Source: an uncultured Adlercreutzia sp.
Lineage (GTDB): Bacteria; Actinomycetota; Coriobacteriia; Coriobacteriales; Eggerthellaceae
NCBI GenBank assembly: GCA_910589165.1
Contig: CAJUSP010000015.1
Span: forward strand, 13,810 to 77,809
Reading direction: 5' to 3'
Length of the DNA stretch: 64,000 nt
Of the stretch, positions 49,852 through 57,042 are shown in pieces (position 1 is the first letter of the stretch; the number at the start of each line of letters is the position of its first letter). The notes below the pieces were generated by a model. It saw nothing but the letters and a program-made list of their open reading frames with translations. It did no database searches and was not told the DNA's origin. A program made the translations under genes and the position numbers.

Positions 49852-51290
49852 CGCCGAGCCTGCCGAACATCGAGCTGGCCGCGAACCTCGACAAGGACGC
49901 GAAGGCCGAGCTGGAGGCCCTGCTGGGCATCTGGGGGTCGGTGTCGCGGCGCAACCGGCTGCTGCGCGACCACTACGAGGGTGACGCGCGGCCCGAGCCG
50001 CTCGGCATCTGCGCGCTGCCCGACTCCGTGAAGCCCGAGGCCAGCAACACCTGGGCCCGCAAGGCCGTCACCTCGGTGTCGGAGCGGTGCCGCTTCGAGG
50101 GGTTCGCCTTCAAGGACGAGTACCGCGACGCGAAGCTGGCCGAGACCGTGCGGCGCAACCGCCTGGTCACGGCGGTGAACCGGCTCGCGCCCTCGGTGCT
50201 GGAGGCGGGCTGCGCCTTCCTGACCGTGGGCAAGCACCGCGGGCAGCCGATCCTGCGCACCCGTACCGTGGACACCGCCGTGGGCGACTGGGACGACGCG
50301 GCCCAGCAGCTGCGCGGGGGCCTGGTGGTCTCGGCCACTGCCCGCACGGAGTGGTCGCCCACGGCCCCCGTGCCCGTCTCGGCCGTCCTCCACCTGCCCC
50401 GCCGCCGCGTGCTGCTGGAGCGCACGGGCGCCTCGAGCTGGAGGGCGCAGAGCGACGACCACAAGATGGGGCGCCCCATGATGGAGGCCCTCGTCTTCCG
50501 CCCCTCGGGGCTCAAGCCCTTCGGCGAGACGCGGATCTCCGGAGAGGTGCGCTGGCTGGCCGACGAGGCCAACCGCATCATGGAGGACATGGCCGTGGCC
50601 GCCGAGCTGTTCGCCGCGCCGCAGAAGTACCTGCTGGGGCTGTCGGCCAAGCAGTTCAAGCAGATGAAGAAGAACAAGATGCCCGCCTACATGGGCATGA
50701 TGCTGCTGGCCACGCAGAGCGAGGACGGCGGCACGCCCGCCTACGGGCAGCTGCCGGCCACGCCGCCCTCGGCCTACGTCGAGGTGCTGACGCTTCTGGC
50801 CAAGATGTACTCGGCGAGCACCGGCGTGCCGCTGTCGTCGCTCGGCATCGTGGCGGACAACCCCTCCTCGGCCGAGGCCATCGAGTCGGCGCGGGAGGAC
50901 ATCATCACCGCCGCCGAGGACATGATCGAGTCGCTGTCGCAGTCGCTGCGGGAGGTGGCGGTCATGGCCATGGCCGTGGGAGAGAACAAGGGGCCGGACG
51001 ACCTGACGGACGAGCAGCTGGCCGTGGAGGCGTCCTTCGCCGACCCGGCGCGCCCCTCGACCGCCGCCCAGGCCGACGCCTCGGTGAAGCTCGCGGGCGC
51101 GGCCCCCGGCTTCTCGATGACCGACGAGTTCTGGAAGATGAACAAGTTCACCCAGGCCCAGGCCGACTCCATCAAGGCCCAGATGGCCGACGAGCAGGCC
51201 GCCCGCGACGCCTCGCGCCTATCGCAGATCGCGAAGCTCCAGACCGGCGGCGCCGACACGTCCGTGGAGGTCTTCGAGGATGAGGGTTAG
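49848..51290 (+). CDS. Portal protein (SPP1 Gp6-like)
   Basis: A 480-residue protein. Signs of the family are LLRDHYEGDARPEPLG near the N-terminus, ARKAVTSVSERCRFEGF, WLADEANRIMEDMAVAAELFAAPQKYLLG and the C-terminal helical LSSLGIVADNPSSAEAIESARE. It forms the dodecameric vertex through which DNA passes. It overlaps the MuF-like gene by 11 bp. Confidence 0.92.
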   Translation: MTPSLPNIELAANLDKDAKAELEALLGIWGSVSRRNRLLRDHYEGDARPEPLGICALPDSVKPEASNTWARKAVTSVSERCRFEGFAFKDEYRDAKLAETVRRNRLVTAVNRLAPSVLEAGCAFLTVGKHRGQPILRTRTVDTAVGDWDDAAQQLRGGLVVSATARTEWSPTAPVPVSAVLHLPRRRVLLERTGASSWRAQSDDHKMGRPMMEALVFRPSGLKPFGETRISGEVRWLADEANRIMEDMAVAAELFAAPQKYLLGLSAKQFKQMKKNKMPAYMGMMLLATQSEDGGTPAYGQLPATPPSAYVEVLTLLAKMYSASTGVPLSSLGIVADNPSSAEAIESAREDIITAAEDMIESLSQSLREVAVMAMAVGENKGPDDLTDEQLAVEASFADPARPSTAAQADASVKLAGAAPGFSMTDEFWKMNKFTQAQADSIKAQMADEQAARDASRLSQIAKLQTGGADTSVEVFEDEG

Positions 51291-52410
51291 CGCGGCGCGG
51301 CTCGCCGAGTGGCGCCGCGAGGTGGGCATGGCGGCGTCGGACGCGCGGCTGGCGGCCCTCTCGGAGCTGGAGGCGTGGGCCTCGGCCCGCCCGTCGGCCA
51401 CCGTGGAGGAGCACCGCGCCGCCGCGATCCGCATCGTCTGCAAGGCCTCGACGGCCCACGGGCGCATCGCCTCGGCGACCTCCGGGCGGCTCTTCGACGA
51501 GCTGGCCCGCGAGCAGGGCAGCGCCGCCCGCTTCCGCGTCATGGACACCACCGACCGGGCCTACACCGAGGAGGAGGTGCGCAAGCTCGCGAACCTGCTG
51601 CGCGACGACCGGGGCGGCGAGTTCCGCGCGCGGTGCGCGGCCATCGCGGAGTCCCAGGCGTGGCGCAACTCCGGCGCGTCCATGGCGGCGAACTGCGAGC
51701 GGGCGCGCGTCCGGTGGGCGAGGGTGCCGAGCGGCGGGAAGACCTGCGGCTGGTGCCTGATGCTCGCCTCGCGCGGCTTCGCCTACAAGTCCGCGGGGAC
51801 CGCCGGGGCGGGCCGCCACAAGGGCTGCCAGTGCGCCGTCGTGCCCGACTTCGACGGCCGCACGACGGTCGAGGGCTACGACCCGGACGCGCTCTACAGC
51901 CGCTGGAAGGCATGCGCCGACACTGTGCGCGTCGACCCCGGCACGACGAGCGAGGAGAGGCTGAAGCTGATCCTCGCCGAGTGCGACCGCCGCGACCCGC
52001 TGTGGCTCGGCGCCGGGAAGGCGCCGAAGGTCACGTACCTCAAGCCCGAGAAGGCCTTGGAGGATCACGAGAGGGCCGGTATCCGGCACCTATCCGAGAG
52101 CGGTTTCAAGATCGACGCGCTGAAAGAGGACCCGAAGGCGCCAGCGAACATGGACGTGCGCATCAACGGCGAACTCTGGGAGATGAAGAACGTGACGAAC
52201 AGCGAGAGCTCGGTTAGCAACCAGGTGAAGCGGGCTCGAATGAAGTGGCTCAAGCTGGGCAAGGGCGGCAAGATGCGCGCCGTGTTCACGCAGGAGGGCT
52301 GCGCGAGCAGCCATGGGAGCGTCTGCGAGGCCGTTGAGAAGAGGCTGAGGCCGGGCGAGGAGGCGCTGGTGGTGTCGCCCGACGGCCGGATCTGCAGATT
52401 CGGAAGATAA
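51280..52410 (+). CDS. MuF-like minor head protein with C-terminal CdiA-type nuclease toxin domain
   Basis: A 376-residue fusion. Residues 1 to about 215 are a VG15/MuF-type minor capsid protein, with the zinc-like CGWCLMLASRGF and HKGCQCAVVPDF motifs of that family. After YSRWKACADTVR the C-terminal part (about 245-376) changes character. NMDVRINGELWEMKNV supplies the D and E-x-K of a PD-(D/E)XK-like core, and SVSNQVKRARMKWLK follows, as in CdiA C-terminal tRNA nucleases. Such MuF-toxin fusions are packaged in the capsid. No immunity gene is visible next to it; a terminator follows instead. Confidence 0.82.
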   Translation: MRVSAARLAEWRREVGMAASDARLAALSELEAWASARPSATVEEHRAAAIRIVCKASTAHGRIASATSGRLFDELAREQGSAARFRVMDTTDRAYTEEEVRKLANLLRDDRGGEFRARCAAIAESQAWRNSGASMAANCERARVRWARVPSGGKTCGWCLMLASRGFAYKSAGTAGAGRHKGCQCAVVPDFDGRTTVEGYDPDALYSRWKACADTVRVDPGTTSEERLKLILAECDRRDPLWLGAGKAPKVTYLKPEKALEDHERAGIRHLSESGFKIDALKEDPKAPANMDVRINGELWEMKNVTNSESSVSNQVKRARMKWLKLGKGGKMRAVFTQEGCASSHGSVCEAVEKRLRPGEEALVVSPDGRICRFGR

Positions 52411-52470
52411 CGCGAGAGCGAGGCCGTGTCCCGATTCGATGGTCGGGGCGTACCTCGCTCTTCTCGAATT
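52411..52470 (+). ncRNA. Nested stem-loop after the MuF-toxin gene
   Basis: Outer arms gagcgagg (52416-52423) and cctcgctc (52453-52460) enclose an inner cccga/tcggg hairpin. It lies between the MuF-toxin stop and the terminator at 52485. Probably an RNA structure; function unknown. Confidence 0.4.
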
Positions 52471-52484
52471 ATACCACGGAATCA

Positions 52485-52507
52485 AGCGCCCGAACGGGCG
52501 CTTTTTT
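52485..52507 (+). terminator. Rho-independent terminator inside the structural operon
   Basis: Perfect 8-bp stem agcgcccg/cgggcgct with loop aa and a T run. It separates packaging genes from capsid genes, so scaffold and capsid need read-through or their own promoter. Confidence 0.88.
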
Positions 52508-52596
52508 CATGCCCGGAAACGGGCGAGGAGCGCCCCGCACGGGGCGGAAGTGCAAGCGAAGCCCCGAAAGGGGGCAGGAGAAGAAGGAGGTTCCGA

Positions 52597-53133
52597 ATGG
52601 CCGGAGAAGACACGGCCCCGGAGACGGCCCCCGAGGCCGCGCCGGAAGTCGAGCCGGAGACGGCGCCGCAGACCGAGCCGGAGGCCGCAGAGCCCGAGCA
52701 GCCCGAAGGGGCCGATGGCGACGCGGAGGACCCGGAAGGGCCGGAGGCCGACGCGACGGACTGGAAGGCCCGCTCGCGCATGTGGGAGAGCCGCGCCAAG
52801 TCGAACAAGGCCAAGGCCGACGAGAAGGACGCCGAGATCGCCAGCCTGCGCGCGCAGATCGAGCGCGGGGGCGAGGTCGCCCGCGTGGCCCGCGAGAAGG
52901 GCGTGAGCGCCGAGCTCCTGGCCCGCATGGCCGGCGACACGGCGGAGGAGATCGAGGCCAACGCCGACGCGCTCGCCGAGTGGGCCAGAAGCGCCCAGGG
53001 CTTCCCCGAGACCCCCGACGAGGGGGGCGGGCGGCCCGCGCCCATGACCCGCGAGCAGATCTTGGCCGAGCGGAACCCCGTGCGGCGCGCCCAGCTGATG
53101 GGCGAGCACCGCGAACTGTTCACCAGCAAGTAG
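52597..53133 (+). CDS. Capsid scaffolding protein
   Basis: 178 residues; ATG with aaggagg upstream. An acidic Pro/Glu/Ala repeat region (about 5-50) is followed by a coiled coil (KADEKDAEIASLRAQIERGGEV) and a C-terminal capsid-binding helix region (MTREQILAERNPVRRAQLMGE). Size, composition and position just before the capsid gene mark a DUF4355/GP20-like scaffold. Confidence 0.85.
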   Translation: MAGEDTAPETAPEAAPEVEPETAPQTEPEAAEPEQPEGADGDAEDPEGPEADATDWKARSRMWESRAKSNKAKADEKDAEIASLRAQIERGGEVARVAREKGVSAELLARMAGDTAEEIEANADALAEWARSAQGFPETPDEGGGRPAPMTREQILAERNPVRRAQLMGEHRELFTSK

Positions 53134-53146
53134 AAGGGAGCTGCAT

Positions 53147-54043
53147 ATGCCAGCAATCACCAACACGACCACCACGGAGGACCTCGCCGCCGGCATGGAC
53201 ATCGAGATGGTCATGAACTTCCAGCAGGAGTACGACCGCCTGGCCGAGATCCTGGGCATCGTGTCCCCGGAGATCATCGCGGCGGGCACCGCGCTCTACC
53301 AGTTCAAGGTAGAGGGCAAGCTCAACACGGCCGACGTGGCCGAGGGCGAAGAGACGCCGCTTTCCAAGTACACCACCAAGAAGGTCCCGGTGGGCGAGAT
53401 CGAGTTCAAGCCCTACCGCAAGCTGACCACGGCCCAGGCCATCCTCAAGAGCGGCTACGGCCCGGCTGTGCTCAAGACCGACGCCCAGATGCTCAAGGAC
53501 GTGCGCGCGAACATCATCGCGAAGTTCTTCGCGTTCCTCGCCAAGGGCACGGGCAAGGCCGAGGGCAACGCCACGCTGCAGGCCGCCATCGCCATGGCCG
53601 ACACGGAGCTGGACAACGCCATGGAGGACAAGGGCGACAAGGCCGAGACCATCGTGCACTTCGTCAACCGCACCGACATCGGCAAGTACCTGGCCGAGAC
53701 GCCGGTCACCGTCCAGACCGTGTTCGGCATGACCTACCTGCAGAACTTCCTGGGCATGGAGCACGCCTTCGTGACCAACAAGGTGCCGCAGGGCACCGTG
53801 TACGTCACGCCGGCCGAGAACATCCACATGTACGGCGTGGACTTCGGCGCGCTCGCCCAGGCCGACATCGACTACACGGTGGTCGAGGGCTCGCTCATCG
53901 GCGTGCACCACGAGCCGAACTGGGCCCGCAACTCCGCCGAGACCTTCGTGGGCACCGGCGCGACGCTGATGGCCGAGATCCTGGACTACATCGTCAAGGG
54001 CACCTTCGAGCCGACTGCCGCCGCCCAGGCCGCGAAGGCCTAG
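53147..54043 (+). CDS. Major capsid protein (HK97 fold)
   Basis: 298 residues; GPAVLKTDAQMLKDVR and the P-domain-type TVQTVFGMTYLQNFLG, then GVHHEPNWARNSAETFVGTGA. Typical of the N4-gp56/phi-type HK97-fold capsids of Gram-positive siphophages. ATG has agaaggg upstream. It is followed by connector genes with short gaps. Confidence 0.88.
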   Translation: MPAITNTTTTEDLAAGMDIEMVMNFQQEYDRLAEILGIVSPEIIAAGTALYQFKVEGKLNTADVAEGEETPLSKYTTKKVPVGEIEFKPYRKLTTAQAILKSGYGPAVLKTDAQMLKDVRANIIAKFFAFLAKGTGKAEGNATLQAAIAMADTELDNAMEDKGDKAETIVHFVNRTDIGKYLAETPVTVQTVFGMTYLQNFLGMEHAFVTNKVPQGTVYVTPAENIHMYGVDFGALAQADIDYTVVEGSLIGVHHEPNWARNSAETFVGTGATLMAEILDYIVKGTFEPTAAAQAAKA

Positions 54044-54052
54044 GGGGTCCCC

Positions 54053-54475
54053 GTGGCAGCCGAGGAGCCCGCGCCGCTGTGGCCCTACGCCACGGCGGGC
54101 GACCTGAGGGCGCGGTGGCCCGACATGCCCGACGGCGACGATCCCATGGCGGGGGTGCTCCTGGAGGACGCCTCCGCCATGCTGGACGCCATGGAGCCCT
54201 TCGACGGCGCCGTGCCCGGGGAGCTGACAGAGCCCCAGCGCGCGGCGCTTCGGGCCGTGGCCTGCGAGATGGTGCGGGCCGCCATGGCCTCCGCCTCCGA
54301 CGGGGACGGCTTCGGCGCGGGGCAGCTCACGGTGACGGCGGGCCCCTACAGCCAGACGGCCACCTACCAGGGGGCCGCCGGCAGCCTGTTCGTCACGAAG
54401 GCCCAGCGTCGCCGGCTCGGCATCGACCAGCCCGACGCGGGGTGGGCCACGCCATGGGGAGGCCCCGATGATTAG
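54053..54475 (+). CDS. Head-tail connector (Gp19/Gp15/Gp42-like)
   Basis: 140 residues starting at GTG. Helical bundle: ATAGDLRARWPDM, LLEDASAMLDAM, then RAALRAVACEMVRAAM, and a C-terminal beta hairpin. It matches adaptor proteins that sit under the portal. Overlaps the next gene by 8 bp. Confidence 0.78.
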   Translation: MAAEEPAPLWPYATAGDLRARWPDMPDGDDPMAGVLLEDASAMLDAMEPFDGAVPGELTEPQRAALRAVACEMVRAAMASASDGDGFGAGQLTVTAGPYSQTATYQGAAGSLFVTKAQRRRLGIDQPDAGWATPWGGPDD

Positions 54476-55073
54476 GGGCGAGGCGGTGGAGGTCATGCGC
54501 TTCGACCCCTCCTCCGGCTGGTCGTCGGAGGCCGTGGCCGACGTGCTGCCGGGGGCGCCGACGACCGAGGGCGGCAGCTCCGGCGCGGCGGTCACCTCCG
54601 TGGAGTTCCACTTCCCCAAGGGATGGGACGGCCCGCTTCGCGGCGCGTGGCTGTGCTGGCGCGGCCGCACGTTCCAGGTGCTCGGCGACCCGCAGCCGTA
54701 CGCCGAGGCCAACACGCCGGGCCGCTGGAACCGCCCGGCGAAGGCGGCCGCCCGCTTCTACGGCGAGAGGTGCCTCCTCCAGAGGCCCGACTCCTCGACC
54801 GACGAGTACGGCAGGACCTCGCCCAGATGGGAGACCGTCTGGGAGGGCAGCGTCCGCGAGCCCGAGGCCGCCGAGGCGGCGCAGTGGAAGGCCCAGGGCG
54901 AGTCGCCCGAGCCGTCGCGCACCTACGCGGCCATGCCCGACGCCGACCTGCTGTCCGCAGCCGCCAGTTCGCTGAGGGCCGTCGTCGCCGGGCGGCAGTT
55001 GCGGGTCGCCTCAGTCTCCCAGGCGGGCGGCGCCTCCGGCGAGGTGCTCGTCCTCTGCGAGGGGGCGGCATGA
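54468..55073 (+). CDS. Head-closure (stopper) protein, possibly two-unit
   Basis: 201 residues. The first half ends FQVLGDPQPYAEANTPGRWNRP. The second begins RFYGERCLLQRPDSSTDEYGRTSPRWETVWEG, which resembles a separate head-tail joining domain. The gene may therefore fuse two stopper-type units. Overlaps neighbours on both sides. Confidence 0.6.
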   Translation: MIRGEAVEVMRFDPSSGWSSEAVADVLPGAPTTEGGSSGAAVTSVEFHFPKGWDGPLRGAWLCWRGRTFQVLGDPQPYAEANTPGRWNRPAKAAARFYGERCLLQRPDSSTDEYGRTSPRWETVWEGSVREPEAAEAAQWKAQGESPEPSRTYAAMPDADLLSAAASSLRAVVAGRQLRVASVSQAGGASGEVLVLCEGAA

Positions 55074-55459
55074 GCGGGGCGCAGCTCGTGACGGCGGACG
55101 CCTTCACCCCCGCCGTGGAGGCCATCTTCGAGGAGTTCATGGACGAGTGCCGGGACGACATCCTGGCCGCCGCCATGGAGGCCGGCGCCGCCGGGGCCGA
55201 GGCGGCCCGGGCGGGCAGCCCCCGGGACACCGGGGCCTATGCGCGCGGCTGGTCGTGGGAGATGGAGGAGGCGGGCGGCACGGGCTACTACGTGCGCGTG
55301 TTCAACCGCTCGAAGCCATCGCTCACGCACCTGCTGGAGCTTGGCCACGCCGAGTGGATCGACGGGCGCGACACCGGGCGCCGCGTCCCCGGCACCCTTC
55401 ACATCGCGCCCGCAGCCGATGCGGCGGCCAGGGCCTTCGAGGAGATGATGGAGCGATGA
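55070..55459 (+). CDS. HK97 gp10-like tail terminator/connector
   Basis: 129 residues with the gp10 pattern AARAGSPRDTGAYARGWSWE followed by YYVRVFNRSKPSLTHLLELGHAEWIDG. Short beta-rich connector between head and tail. ATG overlaps the preceding stop. Confidence 0.82.
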   Translation: MSGAQLVTADAFTPAVEAIFEEFMDECRDDILAAAMEAGAAGAEAARAGSPRDTGAYARGWSWEMEEAGGTGYYVRVFNRSKPSLTHLLELGHAEWIDGRDTGRRVPGTLHIAPAADAAARAFEEMMER

Positions 55460-55800
55460 CCGACTACACCGATTCCCGCCCCGTCCTGGCAGTGCTCGCC
55501 GAGACGGGGCTCCCCTGCGCCTATCGGCAGTGGCATCCCGCCGCCGCGCCGCCGCTGCCCTACCTGGTGGTCGTGCGCGCGTCCCGCGAGGACGTGATGG
55601 CCGACGACTCCAACTACCTGAAGCTCGCCCGATGGAGGGCCGAGCTCTACAGCGAGGGGGCCGATCTGGAGTCCATGGCCGCCGTCGAGGCGGCGCTGGA
55701 GTCCCACGGCATCGCCTACTCCGCCTTCGAGGGCGGGGGAGGCGATGCGGGCGTGCCCCTTGCCGCGACCTACTACTTCGACATGTTAGGAGCTAGCTGA
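55456..55800 (+). CDS. Tail completion/minor capsid protein
   Basis: 114 residues; PYLVVVRASREDVMADDSNYL and RWRAELYSEGADLESMAAVEAAL match the small tail-terminator family that follows gp10-like proteins. Overlaps by 4 bp with its upstream neighbour. Confidence 0.72.
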   Translation: MTDYTDSRPVLAVLAETGLPCAYRQWHPAAAPPLPYLVVVRASREDVMADDSNYLKLARWRAELYSEGADLESMAAVEAALESHGIAYSAFEGGGGDAGVPLAATYYFDMLGAS

Positions 55801-55801
55801 G

Positions 55802-56479
55802 ATGACAACTTCCACCAAGACCAACGCCGCCGCGTCCGACGGCGGCATCGCGCCCCAGAGCGAGACCGCCCCGGCGGTGCCGCCCCTCGCGAGCAACAAG
55901 GTCACGTTCGGCTTCAAGAACGTCACCTGCTTCGAGATGACCAAGGACGAGGACGGCGCCTACGAGTGGGATGAGAAGGACCCGGTGCGCGTGCCCGGCA
56001 CCGTGAACCTGTCCCTCTCGCCCACGGGCTCGTCCAGCCCGTTCTACGCCGAGGACGGCGAGTACTTCAACGCGCCGGCGAACACCGGCTGGGAGGGCGA
56101 CATGGAGATGGCGAACTTCCCCGACGAGTTCTACGTGCGTTTCCTCGGCTGGAAGAAGGACGCGAACGGCGCGCTCGTGGAGGATTCCGAGGCGCTGCCC
56201 AAGCCCTTCGCCATGGCCTTCGAGGTCCAGGGCGACGCGGCGGCCCGCCGCACGGTGTTCTTCAAGTGCACCGCCACCCGCCCCGCCGACGAGGCGAAGA
56301 CCAAGGAGGAGACCATCTCCCCGCAGACCAAGAAGACGACGCTCAAGGCGTCGCCGGCCCTGGTGAACGGCGTGAAGGGCGCGAAGGCCACGCTGCCGGC
56401 GGACACGCCGAACAAGGAGGCCTACGAGAACTTCTACAAGTCCGTGTACAAGCCCACCTACGACGCGGCCGCGGCCTAG
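55802..56479 (+). CDS. Major tail (tube) protein
   Basis: 225 residues. Beta-rich: KVTFGFKNVTCFEMTKDEDG, VRVPGTVNLSLSPTG, FYAEDGEYFNAPANTGWEGDMEM. This is the phi13-type tail tube family. Its level must be high; ATG lies 1 bp after the previous stop. Confidence 0.86.
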   Translation: MTTSTKTNAAASDGGIAPQSETAPAVPPLASNKVTFGFKNVTCFEMTKDEDGAYEWDEKDPVRVPGTVNLSLSPTGSSSPFYAEDGEYFNAPANTGWEGDMEMANFPDEFYVRFLGWKKDANGALVEDSEALPKPFAMAFEVQGDAAARRTVFFKCTATRPADEAKTKEETISPQTKKTTLKASPALVNGVKGAKATLPADTPNKEAYENFYKSVYKPTYDAAAA

Positions 56480-56482
56480 GCC

Positions 56483-56884
56483 ATGCGCGAGGGAGTCATC
56501 TTCGGCCGCCCTGTGAGGATGCAGGGCGGCCCCTTCGCGCTCATGGCGTACCGCCGCGAGTTCGGCGCCGACCTGCTCGCCGACGCCCTGGCGGCCTACC
56601 GGAGGGACGGCGGCGACGTGGCCGCCTTCCTGCAGATCGCCTGGGCTATGGCCAAGACGGCCGACGAGGAGACCAGCCCCTACGCCGAGTGGCTGCGCGA
56701 GTTCGACCCGCGCGAGTTCACCCTGGGCGACGCCGCCCAGGCCGTGGGGGTGATCGACTCCGCCGTAGCTGCGGAGCTGTTTCGTCGCGGCAAGGCCCGG
56801 CGAGCCAGGCGATGGCTCGCCCGACGAATGGAGTCCCTGGCGCACCGTCTCGGCGCTCGCGCGTCTCGGCTTCTCGCTGGCTGA
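56483..56884 (+). CDS. Tail assembly chaperone, gpG-like
   Basis: 133 residues between tail tube and tape measure, the invariant place of gpG. VIFGRPVRMQGGPFALMAYRREFGAD begins the domain. The last about 35 residues (KARRARRWLARRMESLAHRLG) are basic and shifted in character. A better continuation lies in another frame, pointing to ribosomal frameshifting before the stop at 56882-56884. Confidence 0.8.
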   Translation: MREGVIFGRPVRMQGGPFALMAYRREFGADLLADALAAYRRDGGDVAAFLQIAWAMAKTADEETSPYAEWLREFDPREFTLGDAAQAVGVIDSAVAAELFRRGKARRARRWLARRMESLAHRLGARASRLLAG

Positions 56885-57014
56885 CGTGCGCGGCATGTCC
56901 ATGGCCGACGCCGTGGCGCTGTGCGACGTGGCCGCCGAAGGGACGCGCGAGGCGGCGGAGCCCCCGCGTGCGCGGGCGGCCACCCAGGCGGATATCGACC
57001 GCCTTCTCGGCTAG
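56769..57014 (+). CDS. Frameshifted T-part of the tail assembly chaperone
   Basis: Open frame from after a TAG at 56766 to TAG 57012-57014. It contains DEWSPWRTVSALARLGFSLA and DVRGMSMADAVALCDVA, which look like genuine protein and like the downstream half of G-GT chaperones. No start codon with a ribosome site is present. Entry from the gpG frame would need a +1 or -2 shift between about 56769 and 56823. Confidence 0.6.
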   Translation: MRSCFVAARPGEPGDGSPDEWSPWRTVSALARLGFSLADVRGMSMADAVALCDVAAEGTREAAEPPRARAATQADIDRLLG

Positions 57015-57042
57015 CACCTTCACAACCGGATAGGAGGCCCGC

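Noticed and set aside
52090..52485. Leftward frame considered as an immunity gene for the MuF toxin
   Set aside because: Composition is that of an antisense shadow, it overlaps the toxin coding region and has no ribosome site.
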